This document shows positions 1 to 8,531 of a DNA stretch of 56,463 nt, in pieces (within the stretch, counting starts at the first letter, position 1; every line of letters starts with the position of its first letter). A program made the position numbers and the translations under genes. The stretch is from Pseudomonadota bacterium (GTDB lineage Bacteria > Pseudomonadota > Gammaproteobacteria > Burkholderiales > Burkholderiaceae_E): NCBI GenBank assembly GCA_029779435.1, contig JAKPAM010000284.1, positions 1 through 56,463 on the forward strand. The letters run 5' to 3'. Under the pieces are notes generated by a model, which had not been told where the DNA came from, did no database searches, and saw nothing but the letters and a program-made list of their open reading frames with translations.

Positions 1-184
1 GAAAGCCGGCGCTGCCGCGCAGGATCTCGGACAGCACGCCGGGCGCGATCTTGCAGCCGCAGCCGCCGCCGTGCGAGAACGAGGTGAGCCGCGTCGCCGG
101 CTGTCCGGCCGGTGGCGCGCCGGCGGGGAGCGAGCCCGAGGTCGAAGTGGATGCGGAAGCGGAGGGCTTTTCCGGGGCGTTCAT
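1..184 (-). CDS. selD: Selenide, water dikinase, N-terminal part (truncated by window edge)
   Basis: SelD makes selenophosphate from selenide and ATP, the selenium donor for selenocysteine and selenouridine in tRNA. Only the first 61 codons are inside the window; the gene runs off the left edge. After a Ser/Ala/Pro-rich lead of about 30 residues the translation reads RLTSFSHGGGCGCKIAPG, the conserved SelD N-terminal active-site region, with the catalytic residue encoded as Cys rather than Sec, followed by the expected Lys of the CGCK motif. Start ATG is at 184-182. The gene is divergent from the nitronate monooxygenase gene with a 251-bp gap. Assignment rests on this motif only, because the kinase domain is outside the window. 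Confidence 0.85.
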   Translation of the reverse strand, partial: MNAPEKPSASASTSTSGSLPAGAPPAGQPATRLTSFSHGGGCGCKIAPGVLSEILRGSAGF

Positions 185-435
185 CTGGGTTCGGCTGCAA
201 AGGGGTGGGCGATCGCCACGATCGCGGGTGCGGAACAGTTTACGCCGGCCGCGCCTGGGCGGCCGCGCCGATCACGGGCGGGCGGAATTCTCCGGTCCCA
301 GCGGGATCACCTGCGTGGCGTTGGCGTCAGATGCCGGTGTAATTGACTTGATCTCGCGCAAGATAGGGGTATTTTCCCCATGGGAGAGTCGTCCGATCTT
401 AGCCCACCCGCAGCCATGACCGGGCTGCCGAAACA
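185..435. other. Divergent intergenic region selD / nitronate monooxygenase
   Basis: A 251-bp gap that must hold promoters for both flanking genes. The right part (about 335-380) is less GC-rich and has a TTGACT hexamer at 343-348, but no convincing -10 box at 16-18 bp. No open frame here resembles a protein; the GC-rich left part only gives chance frames. Confidence 0.4.
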
Positions 436-1665
436 ATGCTGGACTTACTCCGAGAGCGTGGCTATTCGCCGCTGATGATCCGCAACCACGCGTTGCTGCC
501 GATCGTGCAGGGAGGCATGGGCGTCGGCATATCGGCCCACCGGCTGGCGTCCGCGGTGGCCCGCGCCGGGGCGATGGGCACGATCGCCAGTGTCGACCTG
601 CGGCACCATCATCCGGATCTGCTCGCCATCGGCAAAGGCAGCCGGGATCCCGACAAGCTCGACGAGTTGAACCTGACGGCGCTCGACCGCGAAGTCAGAA
701 TGGCGCTCGCGCAATCCGAAGGCCGCGGCGCGATCGCCGTCAACGTGATGAAGGCCGTGCATCAGCACCCGCAACTCGTCCGCCGGGCCTGCGAATCCGG
801 CGCGCACGCGATCGTCATGGGGGCCGGCCTGCCGCTCGACCTGCCGGAACTGACGGCCGAATTCCCTGACGTCTGGCTGATCCCGATCCTGTCGGATGCG
901 CGCGGCGTCACGTTGCTGCTGCGCAAATGGATGCGCAAGAATCGGCTGCCCGACGCGATCGTCATCGAGCACCCGGCGCATGCCGGCGGGCATCTGGGTG
1001 CCACGCGCATCGATGAGCTGAACGATGGCCGGTTCGAGTTCGACGTGGTGATCGAGCAGGTCCGGGAGTCGATGCGCGAGCTGGGGCTCGATCCGAAGGC
1101 GATTCCGTTGATCGCCGCCGGCGGCATCAACAGCGACGCGAAGGTCGCGGAGATGATCGGGCTCGGCTATGGAGCCGTGCAACTGGGCACCGCGTTCGCG
1201 GTCACCGAGGAAGGCGATGCCCACCCGAACTTCAAGCACGTGCTGGCCGGCGCCGGTCCCGAGGACATCGTCGAGTTCACCAGCGTCGCCGGCCTGCCGG
1301 CGCGCGCGGTGATGACGCAATGGCTGCAGCGCTACCTGAAACGCGAACCGCTGCTGAAGATCAAGGCGGAGGGCTGCAAGAAGCGCAAATGCACGGCCGG
1401 CCTGGAATGCCTGACGGTGTGCGGGCTGCGCGACAGCATCGCGAAGTTCGGGCAGTTCTGCATCGACACGCAACTGGCGGCCGCGCTGCGCGGCGACCTG
1501 TCGCAGGGGCTGTTCTTCCGTGGCGGGGCATCGGTGCCGTTCGGCGAGCGGATCCGTCCGGTTCGGGAGCTGATCGAATACCTGCTGACGGGCCGCCGTC
1601 CGGGAGACATGCCGGCCGCTGAGGATTGGAACGCGGTCGCGCCCGAGCAGGCCGTAGCCGCCTAG
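436..1665 (+). CDS. Nitronate monooxygenase / NPD-family flavoprotein with C-terminal Cys cluster
   Basis: FMN-dependent TIM-barrel enzyme of the 2-nitropropane dioxygenase family, which oxidises alkyl nitronates such as propionate 3-nitronate; some relatives are reductases. The N-terminal barrel strand (LLPIVQGGMGVGISAHRLA, from about residue 21), the barrel His region (HPAHAGGHLG, about 180) and the phosphate-binding AAGGINSDAK and GAVQLGTAF segments (230-265) match the family. At 409 residues it is longer than the usual 320-350; the extra C-terminus carries CKKRKC, ECLTVCGLRD and later segments, four Cys in about 16 residues, unusual for this family. Start ATG 436 has no clear Shine-Dalgarno; ATG 475 (MIRNHALL) is an alternative. 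A strong terminator-like hairpin follows. True substrate unknown. Confidence 0.8.
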   Translation: MLDLLRERGYSPLMIRNHALLPIVQGGMGVGISAHRLASAVARAGAMGTIASVDLRHHHPDLLAIGKGSRDPDKLDELNLTALDREVRMALAQSEGRGAIAVNVMKAVHQHPQLVRRACESGAHAIVMGAGLPLDLPELTAEFPDVWLIPILSDARGVTLLLRKWMRKNRLPDAIVIEHPAHAGGHLGATRIDELNDGRFEFDVVIEQVRESMRELGLDPKAIPLIAAGGINSDAKVAEMIGLGYGAVQLGTAFAVTEEGDAHPNFKHVLAGAGPEDIVEFTSVAGLPARAVMTQWLQRYLKREPLLKIKAEGCKKRKCTAGLECLTVCGLRDSIAKFGQFCIDTQLAAALRGDLSQGLFFRGGASVPFGERIRPVRELIEYLLTGRRPGDMPAAEDWNAVAPEQAVAA

Positions 1666-1702
1666 CTCCGCCTGGATGACTGGGGGCGGCCGCCGGACAG
1701 GG

Positions 1703-1745
1703 GGCGACCGCGCCGGCGCTTCGGTGGTGTCGGGCGGTCGCCTTT
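1703..1745 (+). terminator. Terminator-like hairpin between convergent genes
   Basis: A perfect 9-bp inverted repeat, GGCGACCGC (1703-1711) and GCGGTCGCC (1734-1742), is followed by TTT. It lies between the convergent nitronate monooxygenase and fabI genes and probably ends the former. The loop is long (22 nt) and the T-run short, so efficiency is uncertain. Confidence 0.55.
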
Positions 1746-1748
1746 CGC

Positions 1749-2558
1749 TCAGGCGTCCTCGCTCGCCGGATTTTCCAGCCCCGCCATGCCACCGGTGGCA
1801 TTGAACCCGCCATCAACATAGGTGATCTCGCCGGTGACGCCGGCAGCCAGATCCGACAGCAGGAACGCGGCGACGTTGCCGACGTCCTCGATCGTGACGT
1901 TGCGGCGCAGCGGCGCTTTCGCCTCGACGAAGTCGAGGATCCGCGAGAAGCCCTTGATGCCGGCGGCCGCCAGCGTCTTGATCGGCCCGGCCGAGATCCC
2001 GTTGACGCGGATGCCGCGCGGTCCCAGGTTGTCGCAAAGGTAGCGCACGCTGGCTTCGAGACTGGCTTTGGCGAGCCCCATCGTGTTGTAGTGGGGGATC
2101 ACGCGCACCGCGCCGATGTAGGTCAGCGTCAGCAGCGCGGCGCGCCGGCCTTCCATCATCGGCAGTGCCGCCTTGGCGACCGCCGGGAAGCTGTACGCGG
2201 AGATTTCCTGCGACACGCGGAACGCCTCGCGGCTCAGGCCGGACAGGAAGTCGCCCGAGATCGCTTCGCGCGGCGCGAAAGCGATCGCGTGGACCAGGCC
2301 GTCCAGGCCGTCCCAGTGTTGTTTCAGCGCATCGAATGTCGCGGCGATCTGCGCGTCGTCGGCGACGTCGCACGGCACGACGATCGACGAGCCGAACTCA
2401 GCGGCCATCTCGGTCACGCGGTCCTTGAAGCGGTCATTCTGATAGGTGAAGGCGAGTTCCGCACCCTGGTCGCGGCAACTGCGGGCGATGCCATAGGCGA
2501 TCGAGCGGTTCGACAACAGCCCCATGACGAGAATCCGCTTGCCATTCAGAAAACCCAT
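1749..2558 (-). CDS. fabI: Enoyl-[acyl-carrier-protein] reductase (NADH)
   Basis: FabI carries out the last, rate-setting reduction of each fatty acid elongation cycle, turning trans-2-enoyl-ACP into acyl-ACP with NADH; it is a cytoplasmic tetramer and the target of triclosan and isoniazid-type inhibitors. The 269-residue length fits. The FabI-type nucleotide motif replaces the classical GxxxGx[14 protein letters not shown] near the N-terminus. [17 protein letters not shown] and the catalytic Tyr-x6-Lys pair (YNTMGLAK, about 157-164) are present, as is the [11 protein letters not shown] substrate loop. Start ATG 2558 has GGAGAG five bases upstream and a plausible sigma-70 promoter. Divergent from the yej importer genes. 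Confidence 0.97.
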   Translation of the reverse strand: MGFLNGKRILVMGLLSNRSIAYGIARSCRDQGAELAFTYQNDRFKDRVTEMAAEFGSSIVVPCDVADDAQIAATFDALKQHWDGLDGLVHAIAFAPREAISGDFLSGLSREAFRVSQEISAYSFPAVAKAALPMMEGRRAALLTLTYIGAVRVIPHYNTMGLAKASLEASVRYLCDNLGPRGIRVNGISAGPIKTLAAAGIKGFSRILDFVEAKAPLRRNVTIEDVGNVAAFLLSDLAAGVTGEITYVDGGFNATGGMAGLENPASEDA

Positions 2559-2569
2559 TGACGCTCTCC

Positions 2570-2597
2570 ATTACAATCGATCGATGCGTATTGTCTC
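2570..2597 (-). promoter_or_regulatory. Candidate sigma-70 promoter for fabI
   Basis: Read on the minus strand: -35 GAGACA (2597-2592), 16-bp spacer, -10 TGTAAT (2575-2570), then GGAGAG before the fabI ATG. Spacing and hexamers are reasonable for a GC-rich genome, but the leader is very short, so this is a candidate only. Confidence 0.4.
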
Positions 2598-2634
2598 ACG
2601 ATGCTTAGCCCCGCTGGCCCGCCGCGAGCGGCCG

Positions 2635-4494
2635 ATGGAAGGGCGCAGGAGAGGGCGCGCGGGCGGGGCGCGGGTGTCGGCGGCGGGGTGCGCGAGGCTG
2701 GCTGTGCTTGCCGCATGGGCCGTGCTGGCCTGCTGGCCGGCAGCGTCGGCCTGGGCCGTCCACGGCATGGCGCTGGGCGGCGAGCCGAAGTACGGGCCGG
2801 GCTTCCTCCATTTCGATTACGTCGATCCCGACGCGCCGCGGGGCGGCGACGTGACGATGTCGGCGATGGGTAATTTCGACAAGCTGAACCCGTTCACGCT
2901 CAAGGGCCGGGCCGCGCATCTGTTGAGCGGGCTGGTGTTCGACACGCTGACGGTCCAGTCGCTCGACGAGCCGTTCGCGGTCTACGGCCTGCTGGCCGAG
3001 GACATGGCGCTGGCCGCCGACGGCCGCTCGATCACGTTCCGACTGCGGCCGCAGGCGCGCTTCAACAACGGCGATCCGATCACGGCCGACGACGTCAAGT
3101 ATTCGTTCGACACGCTGCGCGGCAAGGAAGCCAGCCCGATGTTCCGCCAGTACTGGCAGGACGTGAAGCGGGCAGTCGTCATCGACAGGCTGACCGTGCG
3201 CTTCGACTTCGAGCGGCCCAACCGTGAGCTGCACATGATCGTCGGTTCGCTGCCGGTCTTTTCGAGGAAGTGGGGGCAGGGCAAGCCGTTCGACCAGATC
3301 GTGACCGACGATCCGATCGCCAGCGGTCCTTACCGGGTCGACCGCTACGACCTGGGCAAATCGATCAGCTACGTGCGCAATCCCGATTACTGGGGCAATG
3401 ACCTGCCGATGCGGCGGGGCACGTACAACTTCGACCGGGTCAACGTCACCTATTTCCTTGACGAGTTCGCGCGCATCGAAGGCTTCAAGGCCGGCCTGTT
3501 CGACTTCGTCCACGAGAACGCCGCCAAGAACTGGGCGCGCGCGTACTACGGCACCAAGTTCGACAGCGGCCAGCTCATCAAGACCGAACTGCCCAACTCG
3601 AACGCGCAGGGCATGCAGGGCTACATGTTCAACCTGCGCCGGCCGATCTTCCAGGACGTGCGGGTGCGCCAGGCGCTGGGGCTGGCGCTCGATTTCGAGT
3701 GGATGAACCGGCAACTGTTCTACAACCAGTATTCGCGCAGCTATTCGTATTTCACGAACTCCGAGCTGGCCGCCGTCGGGCCGCCGTCCGACGAGGAACT
3801 GGCGTTGCTGGCGCCGTTCCGCGCGCAGTTGCCGGCCGAGGTCTTCGCGCCGGCGCACCCGCCGCCGGTGACGGCGCCGCCGCCGAACTCGCTGCGCAAC
3901 AATCTGCGCGAGGCGCGCCGCCTGCTGGCCGAGGCCGGCTGGACTTATCGCGACGGGGCGTTGCGCAACGCGAAGGGCGAACCGTTCGAGTTCGAGGTGA
4001 TCGACGACAAGCGCACGTGGGAACGCATCGTCGCGCCGTTCGCGCGCAACCTGGAGAAGCTGGGCATCCGGATGAACTTCCGGGTCATGGACTCGTCGTT
4101 GCTCAAGGCGCGCGAGGACCGCTTCGACTACGACATGGTCATCAACTGGTGGCTCAGTTCGCAGAGCCCCGGCAACGAGCTGACGTTTCGCGTGACCAGC
4201 GCCTCGGCCGACGAACCGGGTTCCGACAACTATCCGGGCATCCGCAGTCCGATCGTCGACAAGCTCGTCGAGGCGGTGTTGTCGGCGCAATCGCGACACG
4301 AGCTGGTCGTGGCCAGCCGCGCGCTGGATCGGGTCCTGCTCGCCGGTTACTATGTGATCCCCCAGTGGCACAATAAGGTCCACCGCGTGTCGTACAAGAA
4401 CATCTTCGGGCACCCGCGGACGCTGCCGCTGTATTACCAGTCCGAGGAGTGGTTCCTGCAGGCCTGGTGGGTCCGGCCGGATCGCGCGCACTGA
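2635..4494 (+). CDS. yejA: Peptide / microcin C-type ABC transporter, periplasmic substrate-binding protein
   Basis: Periplasmic binding protein (SBP_bac_5 family) of the YejABEF importer, which takes up oligopeptides and, in enterobacteria, peptide-nucleotide antibiotics such as microcin C. After a basic n-region (MEGRRRGRAG) and hydrophobic core ending ASAWA, the mature protein starts VHGMALGG, typical of YejA (ALYGEPKY-like). Further marks are NPFTLKG, TFRLRPQARFNNGDPITADDVKYSFD, and DPIASGPYRVDRYDLGKSI (each short block in order along residues 100-280). The start is uncertain: ATG 2635 gives the best signal peptide; ATG 2584 or 2524 would extend it and the last overlaps fabI. Its stop overlaps the yejB start (TGATG). 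Confidence 0.9.
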   Translation: MEGRRRGRAGGARVSAAGCARLAVLAAWAVLACWPAASAWAVHGMALGGEPKYGPGFLHFDYVDPDAPRGGDVTMSAMGNFDKLNPFTLKGRAAHLLSGLVFDTLTVQSLDEPFAVYGLLAEDMALAADGRSITFRLRPQARFNNGDPITADDVKYSFDTLRGKEASPMFRQYWQDVKRAVVIDRLTVRFDFERPNRELHMIVGSLPVFSRKWGQGKPFDQIVTDDPIASGPYRVDRYDLGKSISYVRNPDYWGNDLPMRRGTYNFDRVNVTYFLDEFARIEGFKAGLFDFVHENAAKNWARAYYGTKFDSGQLIKTELPNSNAQGMQGYMFNLRRPIFQDVRVRQALGLALDFEWMNRQLFYNQYSRSYSYFTNSELAAVGPPSDEELALLAPFRAQLPAEVFAPAHPPPVTAPPPNSLRNNLREARRLLAEAGWTYRDGALRNAKGEPFEFEVIDDKRTWERIVAPFARNLEKLGIRMNFRVMDSSLLKAREDRFDYDMVINWWLSSQSPGNELTFRVTSASADEPGSDNYPGIRSPIVDKLVEAVLSAQSRHELVVASRALDRVLLAGYYVIPQWHNKVHRVSYKNIFGHPRTLPLYYQSEEWFLQAWWVRPDRAH

Positions 4495-5546
4495 TGCTCG
4501 CTTATGTCCTGAAGCGCGTGCTGCTGATGGTGCCGACGCTGCTGGGCATCGTCGCGCTGACCTTCGCGGTCATCCAGTTCGTGCCGGGCGGCCCGGTCGA
4601 GCAGATGGTCCAGCAACTGACCCGCGGCGACGAGGCGCGCGGCGAGGTCGCGCAGACGTCCAACGTCTACCGCGGCAACCGCGGCATCGACGACGCCAAG
4701 CTGGCCGAGATCCGCGCGCTCTACGGCTTCGACAAGCCGCCGATCGAGCGGTTCTGGCAGATGCTCAAGGGCTTCGCGGTCTTCGACCTGGGCACGAGCT
4801 TCTTCCACAGCAAGTCCGTCTGGGGATTGATCGTCGAGAAGCTGCCGGTGTCGATCTCGCTGGGCTTGTGGACCTTCGTGCTCACTTACCTGATCTCGAT
4901 TCCGCTGGGCATCGCCAAGGCCGTGCGCCATGGGTCGGCGTTCGACGTGCTGACGAGCACGTTGATCCTGGTCGGTTATGCGATCCCGGGCTTCGTGCTC
5001 GGCGTCGCGCTGCTCGTGCTGTTCGGCGGCGGTTCGTTCTGGCAGATATTTCCTCTGAGAGGATTGACCAGCATCGGCTGGGCGCAGATGTCGATGATCG
5101 ACAAGGTGCTCGACTACCTGTGGCACCTGGTGCTGCCGCTGACCTGCATGGTGATCGGCAGCTTCGCGGTCACGACGATGCTGACCAAGAACACGGTGCT
5201 CGAGGAGATCCGCAAGCAGTACGTGACCGTCGCGCGCGCCAAGGGCCTGGACGAGCGCCGCGTGCTGTACAAGCACGTCTTTCGGAACGCGCTGATCCCG
5301 ATCATCACCGGGTTTCCGGCCGCGTTCATCGGCGCGTTCTTCACCGGCTCGCTGCTGATCGAGACGCTGTTCTCGCTCGATGGTTTGGGCCTGCTGTCGT
5401 ATGACGCGGTGATCCGGCGCGATTACCCGATCGTCATGGGGACGCTGTACGTGTTCTCGCTGATCGGGTTGCTGGCCAAGCTGATCAACGACATCCTCTA
5501 CGTCTGGGTCGATCCGCGGATCCAGTTCTCGACGCTCGATCGATGA
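4494..5546 (+). CDS. yejB: Peptide / microcin C-type ABC transporter, inner-membrane permease
   Basis: First integral-membrane subunit of the YejABEF importer. The N-terminus MLAYVLKRVLLMVPTLLGIV is the DppB/OppB-type first transmembrane helix, followed by a large periplasmic loop (residues 40-130) and five further helices. The EAA loop that contacts the ATPase is visible at about residues 240-262 (VARAKGLDERRVLYKHVFRN). Length of 350 residues fits YejB (364). Start ATG at 4494 shares one base with the yejA stop codon; its own stop overlaps yejE by four bases, so the three genes are translationally coupled. Confidence 0.95.
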   Translation: MLAYVLKRVLLMVPTLLGIVALTFAVIQFVPGGPVEQMVQQLTRGDEARGEVAQTSNVYRGNRGIDDAKLAEIRALYGFDKPPIERFWQMLKGFAVFDLGTSFFHSKSVWGLIVEKLPVSISLGLWTFVLTYLISIPLGIAKAVRHGSAFDVLTSTLILVGYAIPGFVLGVALLVLFGGGSFWQIFPLRGLTSIGWAQMSMIDKVLDYLWHLVLPLTCMVIGSFAVTTMLTKNTVLEEIRKQYVTVARAKGLDERRVLYKHVFRNALIPIITGFPAAFIGAFFTGSLLIETLFSLDGLGLLSYDAVIRRDYPIVMGTLYVFSLIGLLAKLINDILYVWVDPRIQFSTLDR

Positions 5547-6658
5547 ACGCGCCTGTCACGTCTTCGGCGTCGCCGTCCCCGGGAGCGGAAGCCTTGCCCG
5601 CGACCGCGCCCCCGTCCACCGCCGCGCCTGCAGCCACGCCGGCTTTGTCGCCGGGGCGTCGCGTGTGGCTGCGCTTTCGTCGCAATCGCCGCGGACTCGT
5701 CAGCCTGTGGGTGTTCGTCGTGCTGTTCGCGCTGAGCCTGTGCGCCGAACTGCTGTCCAACGACAAGCCGATCGTCGCGCGCTATGACGGACACTTGTTC
5801 TTCCCGTTGTGGCGCGACTATCCGGAAGCGACGTTCGGCGGTGATTTTCCGTCGATGGCCGACTACCTCGACCCGTTCATCGTCGAGCAGTTCGACAAGC
5901 CGGGCAACTGGGCGATCTACCCGCCCAATCGGTATTCGTACAACACGATCAACTATTTCGCGCCGAGCCCCAACCCGGCGGCCCCCAACGCCGAGAACCT
6001 GCTGGGCACCGACGACCGGGGGCGCGACGTGCTGGCACGGCTGCTGTACGGCTTTCGCGTGTCGGTGCTGTTCAGCCTGGCACTGACGGCGGTCGGCGTC
6101 GTCATCGGCATCCTGTTCGGCGCGGTGCAGGGGTATTTCGCCGGGCGCTTCGACCTGACGATGCAGCGGCTGATCGAGATCTGGGCGTCGATGCCCGAGC
6201 TGTATCTGCTGATCATCCTCAGCTCGATCTTCGAGCCGGGCCTGCTGATCCTGCTGGTCGTGCTGTCGCTGTTCGGCTGGATGACGCTGTCCGACTACGT
6301 GCGCGCCGAGTTCCTGCGCAACCGCTCGCTCGAATACGTGACGGCCGCCCGGGCGCTGGGCCTGTCCAACCGCCAGATCATCTGGCGGCACATCCTGCCC
6401 AATTCGATGACGCCGGTGCTGGCGTTCCTGCCGTTCCGGATGAGCGGCGGCATCCTGGCGTTGACCAGCCTGGATTTCCTCGGGCTCGGGGTGCCGCCGA
6501 GCACGCCCAGCCTCGGCGAGCTGCTCGCGCAGGGCAAGGGCAATCTCGATGCGTGGTGGATCTCGTTGTCGACGTTCTCGGTGCTGGTGCTGATGCTGAT
6601 GCTGCTGATCTTCATCGGCGAGGCGCTGCGCGACGCGCTCGATACTCGGCGGGGGTAA
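5543..6658 (+). CDS. yejE: Peptide / microcin C-type ABC transporter, inner-membrane permease
   Basis: Second permease of the importer (DppC/OppC type). A Pro/Ala/Ser-rich cytoplasmic lead of about 35 residues precedes GRRVWLRFRRNRRGL, the N-terminal OppC signature, and the first helix. The cytoplasmic EAA motif is at about 260-285 (TAARALGLSNRQIIWRHILP). TM segments follow in the usual order, and the protein ends IGEALRDALDTRRG, the classic C-terminus of this family. 371 residues compared with about 341 in E. coli YejE; the surplus is in the N-terminal lead. Starts in ATGA overlap with yejB and is followed five bases later by yejF. Confidence 0.95.
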   Translation: MNAPVTSSASPSPGAEALPATAPPSTAAPAATPALSPGRRVWLRFRRNRRGLVSLWVFVVLFALSLCAELLSNDKPIVARYDGHLFFPLWRDYPEATFGGDFPSMADYLDPFIVEQFDKPGNWAIYPPNRYSYNTINYFAPSPNPAAPNAENLLGTDDRGRDVLARLLYGFRVSVLFSLALTAVGVVIGILFGAVQGYFAGRFDLTMQRLIEIWASMPELYLLIILSSIFEPGLLILLVVLSLFGWMTLSDYVRAEFLRNRSLEYVTAARALGLSNRQIIWRHILPNSMTPVLAFLPFRMSGGILALTSLDFLGLGVPPSTPSLGELLAQGKGNLDAWWISLSTFSVLVLMLMLLIFIGEALRDALDTRRG

Positions 6659-6663
6659 GGGCG

Positions 6664-8424
6664 GTGAGCGAACATCAGCCGCTGTTGCGGATCGACGATC
6701 TGTCGGTCGATTTCGAGACTGCGTCCGGGCGCTCGCGGGTCGTCGAGCAGGTCAGCCTCGACGTCGCGGCCGGCGAGCGTTTCGCGCTGGTCGGCGAGTC
6801 CGGCTCGGGCAAGACGGTCACCGCGATGTCGGTGCTGCGCCTCAATACCGACGCGCACTACCAGGGATCGATCCGCCTGGACGGCCGCGACCTGCTCGAG
6901 CTGTCCGAGCGGCAGATGCGGGGCGTGCGCGGCAACGACGTCGCGATGATCTTCCAGGAGCCGATGAGCGCGCTCGATCCGCTGTACACGATCGGCGACC
7001 AGATCTGCGAGACGCTCGAACTGCACGAAGGGATGACGCGCACGCAAGCGATGTCGCGCGCGATCGACCTGTTGAAGACCGTTCGCATCAACGAGCCCGC
7101 GCAGCGCGCGCAGGCTTATCCGCACCAGTTGTCGGGCGGCCAGCGGCAGCGCGCGATGATCGCGATGGCGCTGGCCTGCGAGCCCCGCCTGCTGATCGCC
7201 GACGAGCCGACGACCGCGCTCGACGTGACGATCCAACGGCAGATCATCGATCTGCTGCTCGACCTGCAGACGCGGCTGGGCATGGCGATCCTGCTGATCA
7301 CGCATGATCTGCCGCTGGTACGCCGCTTCGCGCAGCGGGTCGCCGTGATGCGCAACGGCCGGATCGTCGAGACGGGCGAGACGGCGGCGATCTTCTCGGC
7401 GCCAGCCGATCCGTATACGCGCCGGCTGATCGACAGCCGGCCCAAGCGGACGATCCAGGACTTGCCTCCATTGCCGGCTTCGCTGGCCGCGATGCTGTCG
7501 GGCGCCGGACCGGCAGCAGGGCACGGCGAACGGCCGGTGGATGCAGGGAAGGGGCCGGCCTCGGAGCGGCCCGCCACCAATGAAGGCCATCCGGGCATCA
7601 CACCGCTTGCCAATGGGTCGGCGAGCGACACCGTCGACCCACCACTGTTGCTCACCGCGCGTGGCGTGAGCTGCCAGTATCGCTACCGCGAGGGCTGGTT
7701 CGGCTCGCGGCCGGTCGACGTCGTGCGGCAGGTCGATGCGGTGCTGCGCAAGGGCGAGACGCTGGGCATCGTCGGCGAATCCGGCTCGGGCAAGACGACG
7801 CTCGGACTGAGCCTGCTGAAGCTGTCGGCCTCCCGCCTGCTGGGCGAGGTCGCGTTCGACGGCCAGCGGATCGACTCGATGACCGAGCGGCAATTGCGGC
7901 CGCTGCGGCGGCGGATGCAGGTCGTCTTCCAGGATCCGTTCAATTCGCTGTCGCCGCGGATGACGGTCGAGCAATTGATCGGCGAGGGCCTGGCGCTGCA
8001 TCAGCCCGCACTGACACGGCAGCAGCGGCGTGATCGCATCGTGGCCATGCTGCACGAAGTCGGTTTGCAGGACGGGGGGATGCTGAATCGCTATCCGCAC
8101 GAGTTTTCCGGTGGGCAGCGGCAGCGGTTGTCGATCGCGCGCGCGGTCATCCTGCAACCCGACCTGATCCTGCTCGACGAGCCGACGTCGGCGCTCGACG
8201 TCTCGGTCCAGAGCCAGGTGCTCGAACTGCTGAGCAGCCTGCAGCGCAAGTACGGATTGAGCTACCTTTTCATCACGCACGATCTCGCGGTGATCCGGGC
8301 GATGGCGCACCGGGTCGTCGTGATGAAGGACGGGGCGGTTGTCGAGACGGCCGGGACGGAGACGTTGTTCAACGCCCCGCGCGAGCCCTATACGCGGGCG
8401 TTGCTCGGTGCGGCGGCGCTGTAG
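6664..8424 (+). CDS. yejF: Peptide / microcin C-type ABC transporter, duplicated ATPase
   Basis: ATPase of the importer with two complete nucleotide-binding halves fused in one 586-residue chain, as in E. coli YejF. First half: Walker A GESGSGKT (44-51), signature [10 protein letters not shown] and Walker [13 protein letters not shown]. Second half: [11 protein letters not shown] (about 375), signature [22 protein letters not shown] and H-loop ITHDLAV. The two halves are joined by a Gly/Ala/Pro-rich linker (about 280-325). The start is GTG 6664, supported by GGGGGTAAGG just upstream; reading further upstream would overlap yejE. C-terminal oligopeptide-transporter extension ([13 protein letters not shown]) is present in both halves. 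Confidence 0.95.
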   Translation: MSEHQPLLRIDDLSVDFETASGRSRVVEQVSLDVAAGERFALVGESGSGKTVTAMSVLRLNTDAHYQGSIRLDGRDLLELSERQMRGVRGNDVAMIFQEPMSALDPLYTIGDQICETLELHEGMTRTQAMSRAIDLLKTVRINEPAQRAQAYPHQLSGGQRQRAMIAMALACEPRLLIADEPTTALDVTIQRQIIDLLLDLQTRLGMAILLITHDLPLVRRFAQRVAVMRNGRIVETGETAAIFSAPADPYTRRLIDSRPKRTIQDLPPLPASLAAMLSGAGPAAGHGERPVDAGKGPASERPATNEGHPGITPLANGSASDTVDPPLLLTARGVSCQYRYREGWFGSRPVDVVRQVDAVLRKGETLGIVGESGSGKTTLGLSLLKLSASRLLGEVAFDGQRIDSMTERQLRPLRRRMQVVFQDPFNSLSPRMTVEQLIGEGLALHQPALTRQQRRDRIVAMLHEVGLQDGGMLNRYPHEFSGGQRQRLSIARAVILQPDLILLDEPTSALDVSVQSQVLELLSSLQRKYGLSYLFITHDLAVIRAMAHRVVVMKDGAVVETAGTETLFNAPREPYTRALLGAAAL

Positions 8425-8463
8425 TACTCACGAACGGGAACACCCACGAGCCGGATACGCGGT

Positions 8464-8483
8464 GGCGCTGGTGCTTCAGCGCC
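8464..8483. terminator. Stem-loop between convergent yejF and mltD
   Basis: GGCGCTG (8464-8470) and CAGCGCC (8477-8483) form a perfect 7-bp stem with a 6-nt loop in the 107-bp gap between convergent genes. There is no T-tract on either strand, so termination is inferred from position only. Confidence 0.35.
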
Positions 8484-8531
8484 TGGCTGCGCGCGATGCG
8501 CGGCGCCTCCGGCGAGGGCCGGGGCGTTCGC

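Noticed and set aside
2605-4491. 628-codon open frame on the minus strand opposite yejA
   Set aside because: Composition is Arg/His/Gln-rich without any family motif and it is fully antisense to a well-supported gene; long antisense frames are common in very GC-rich DNA.
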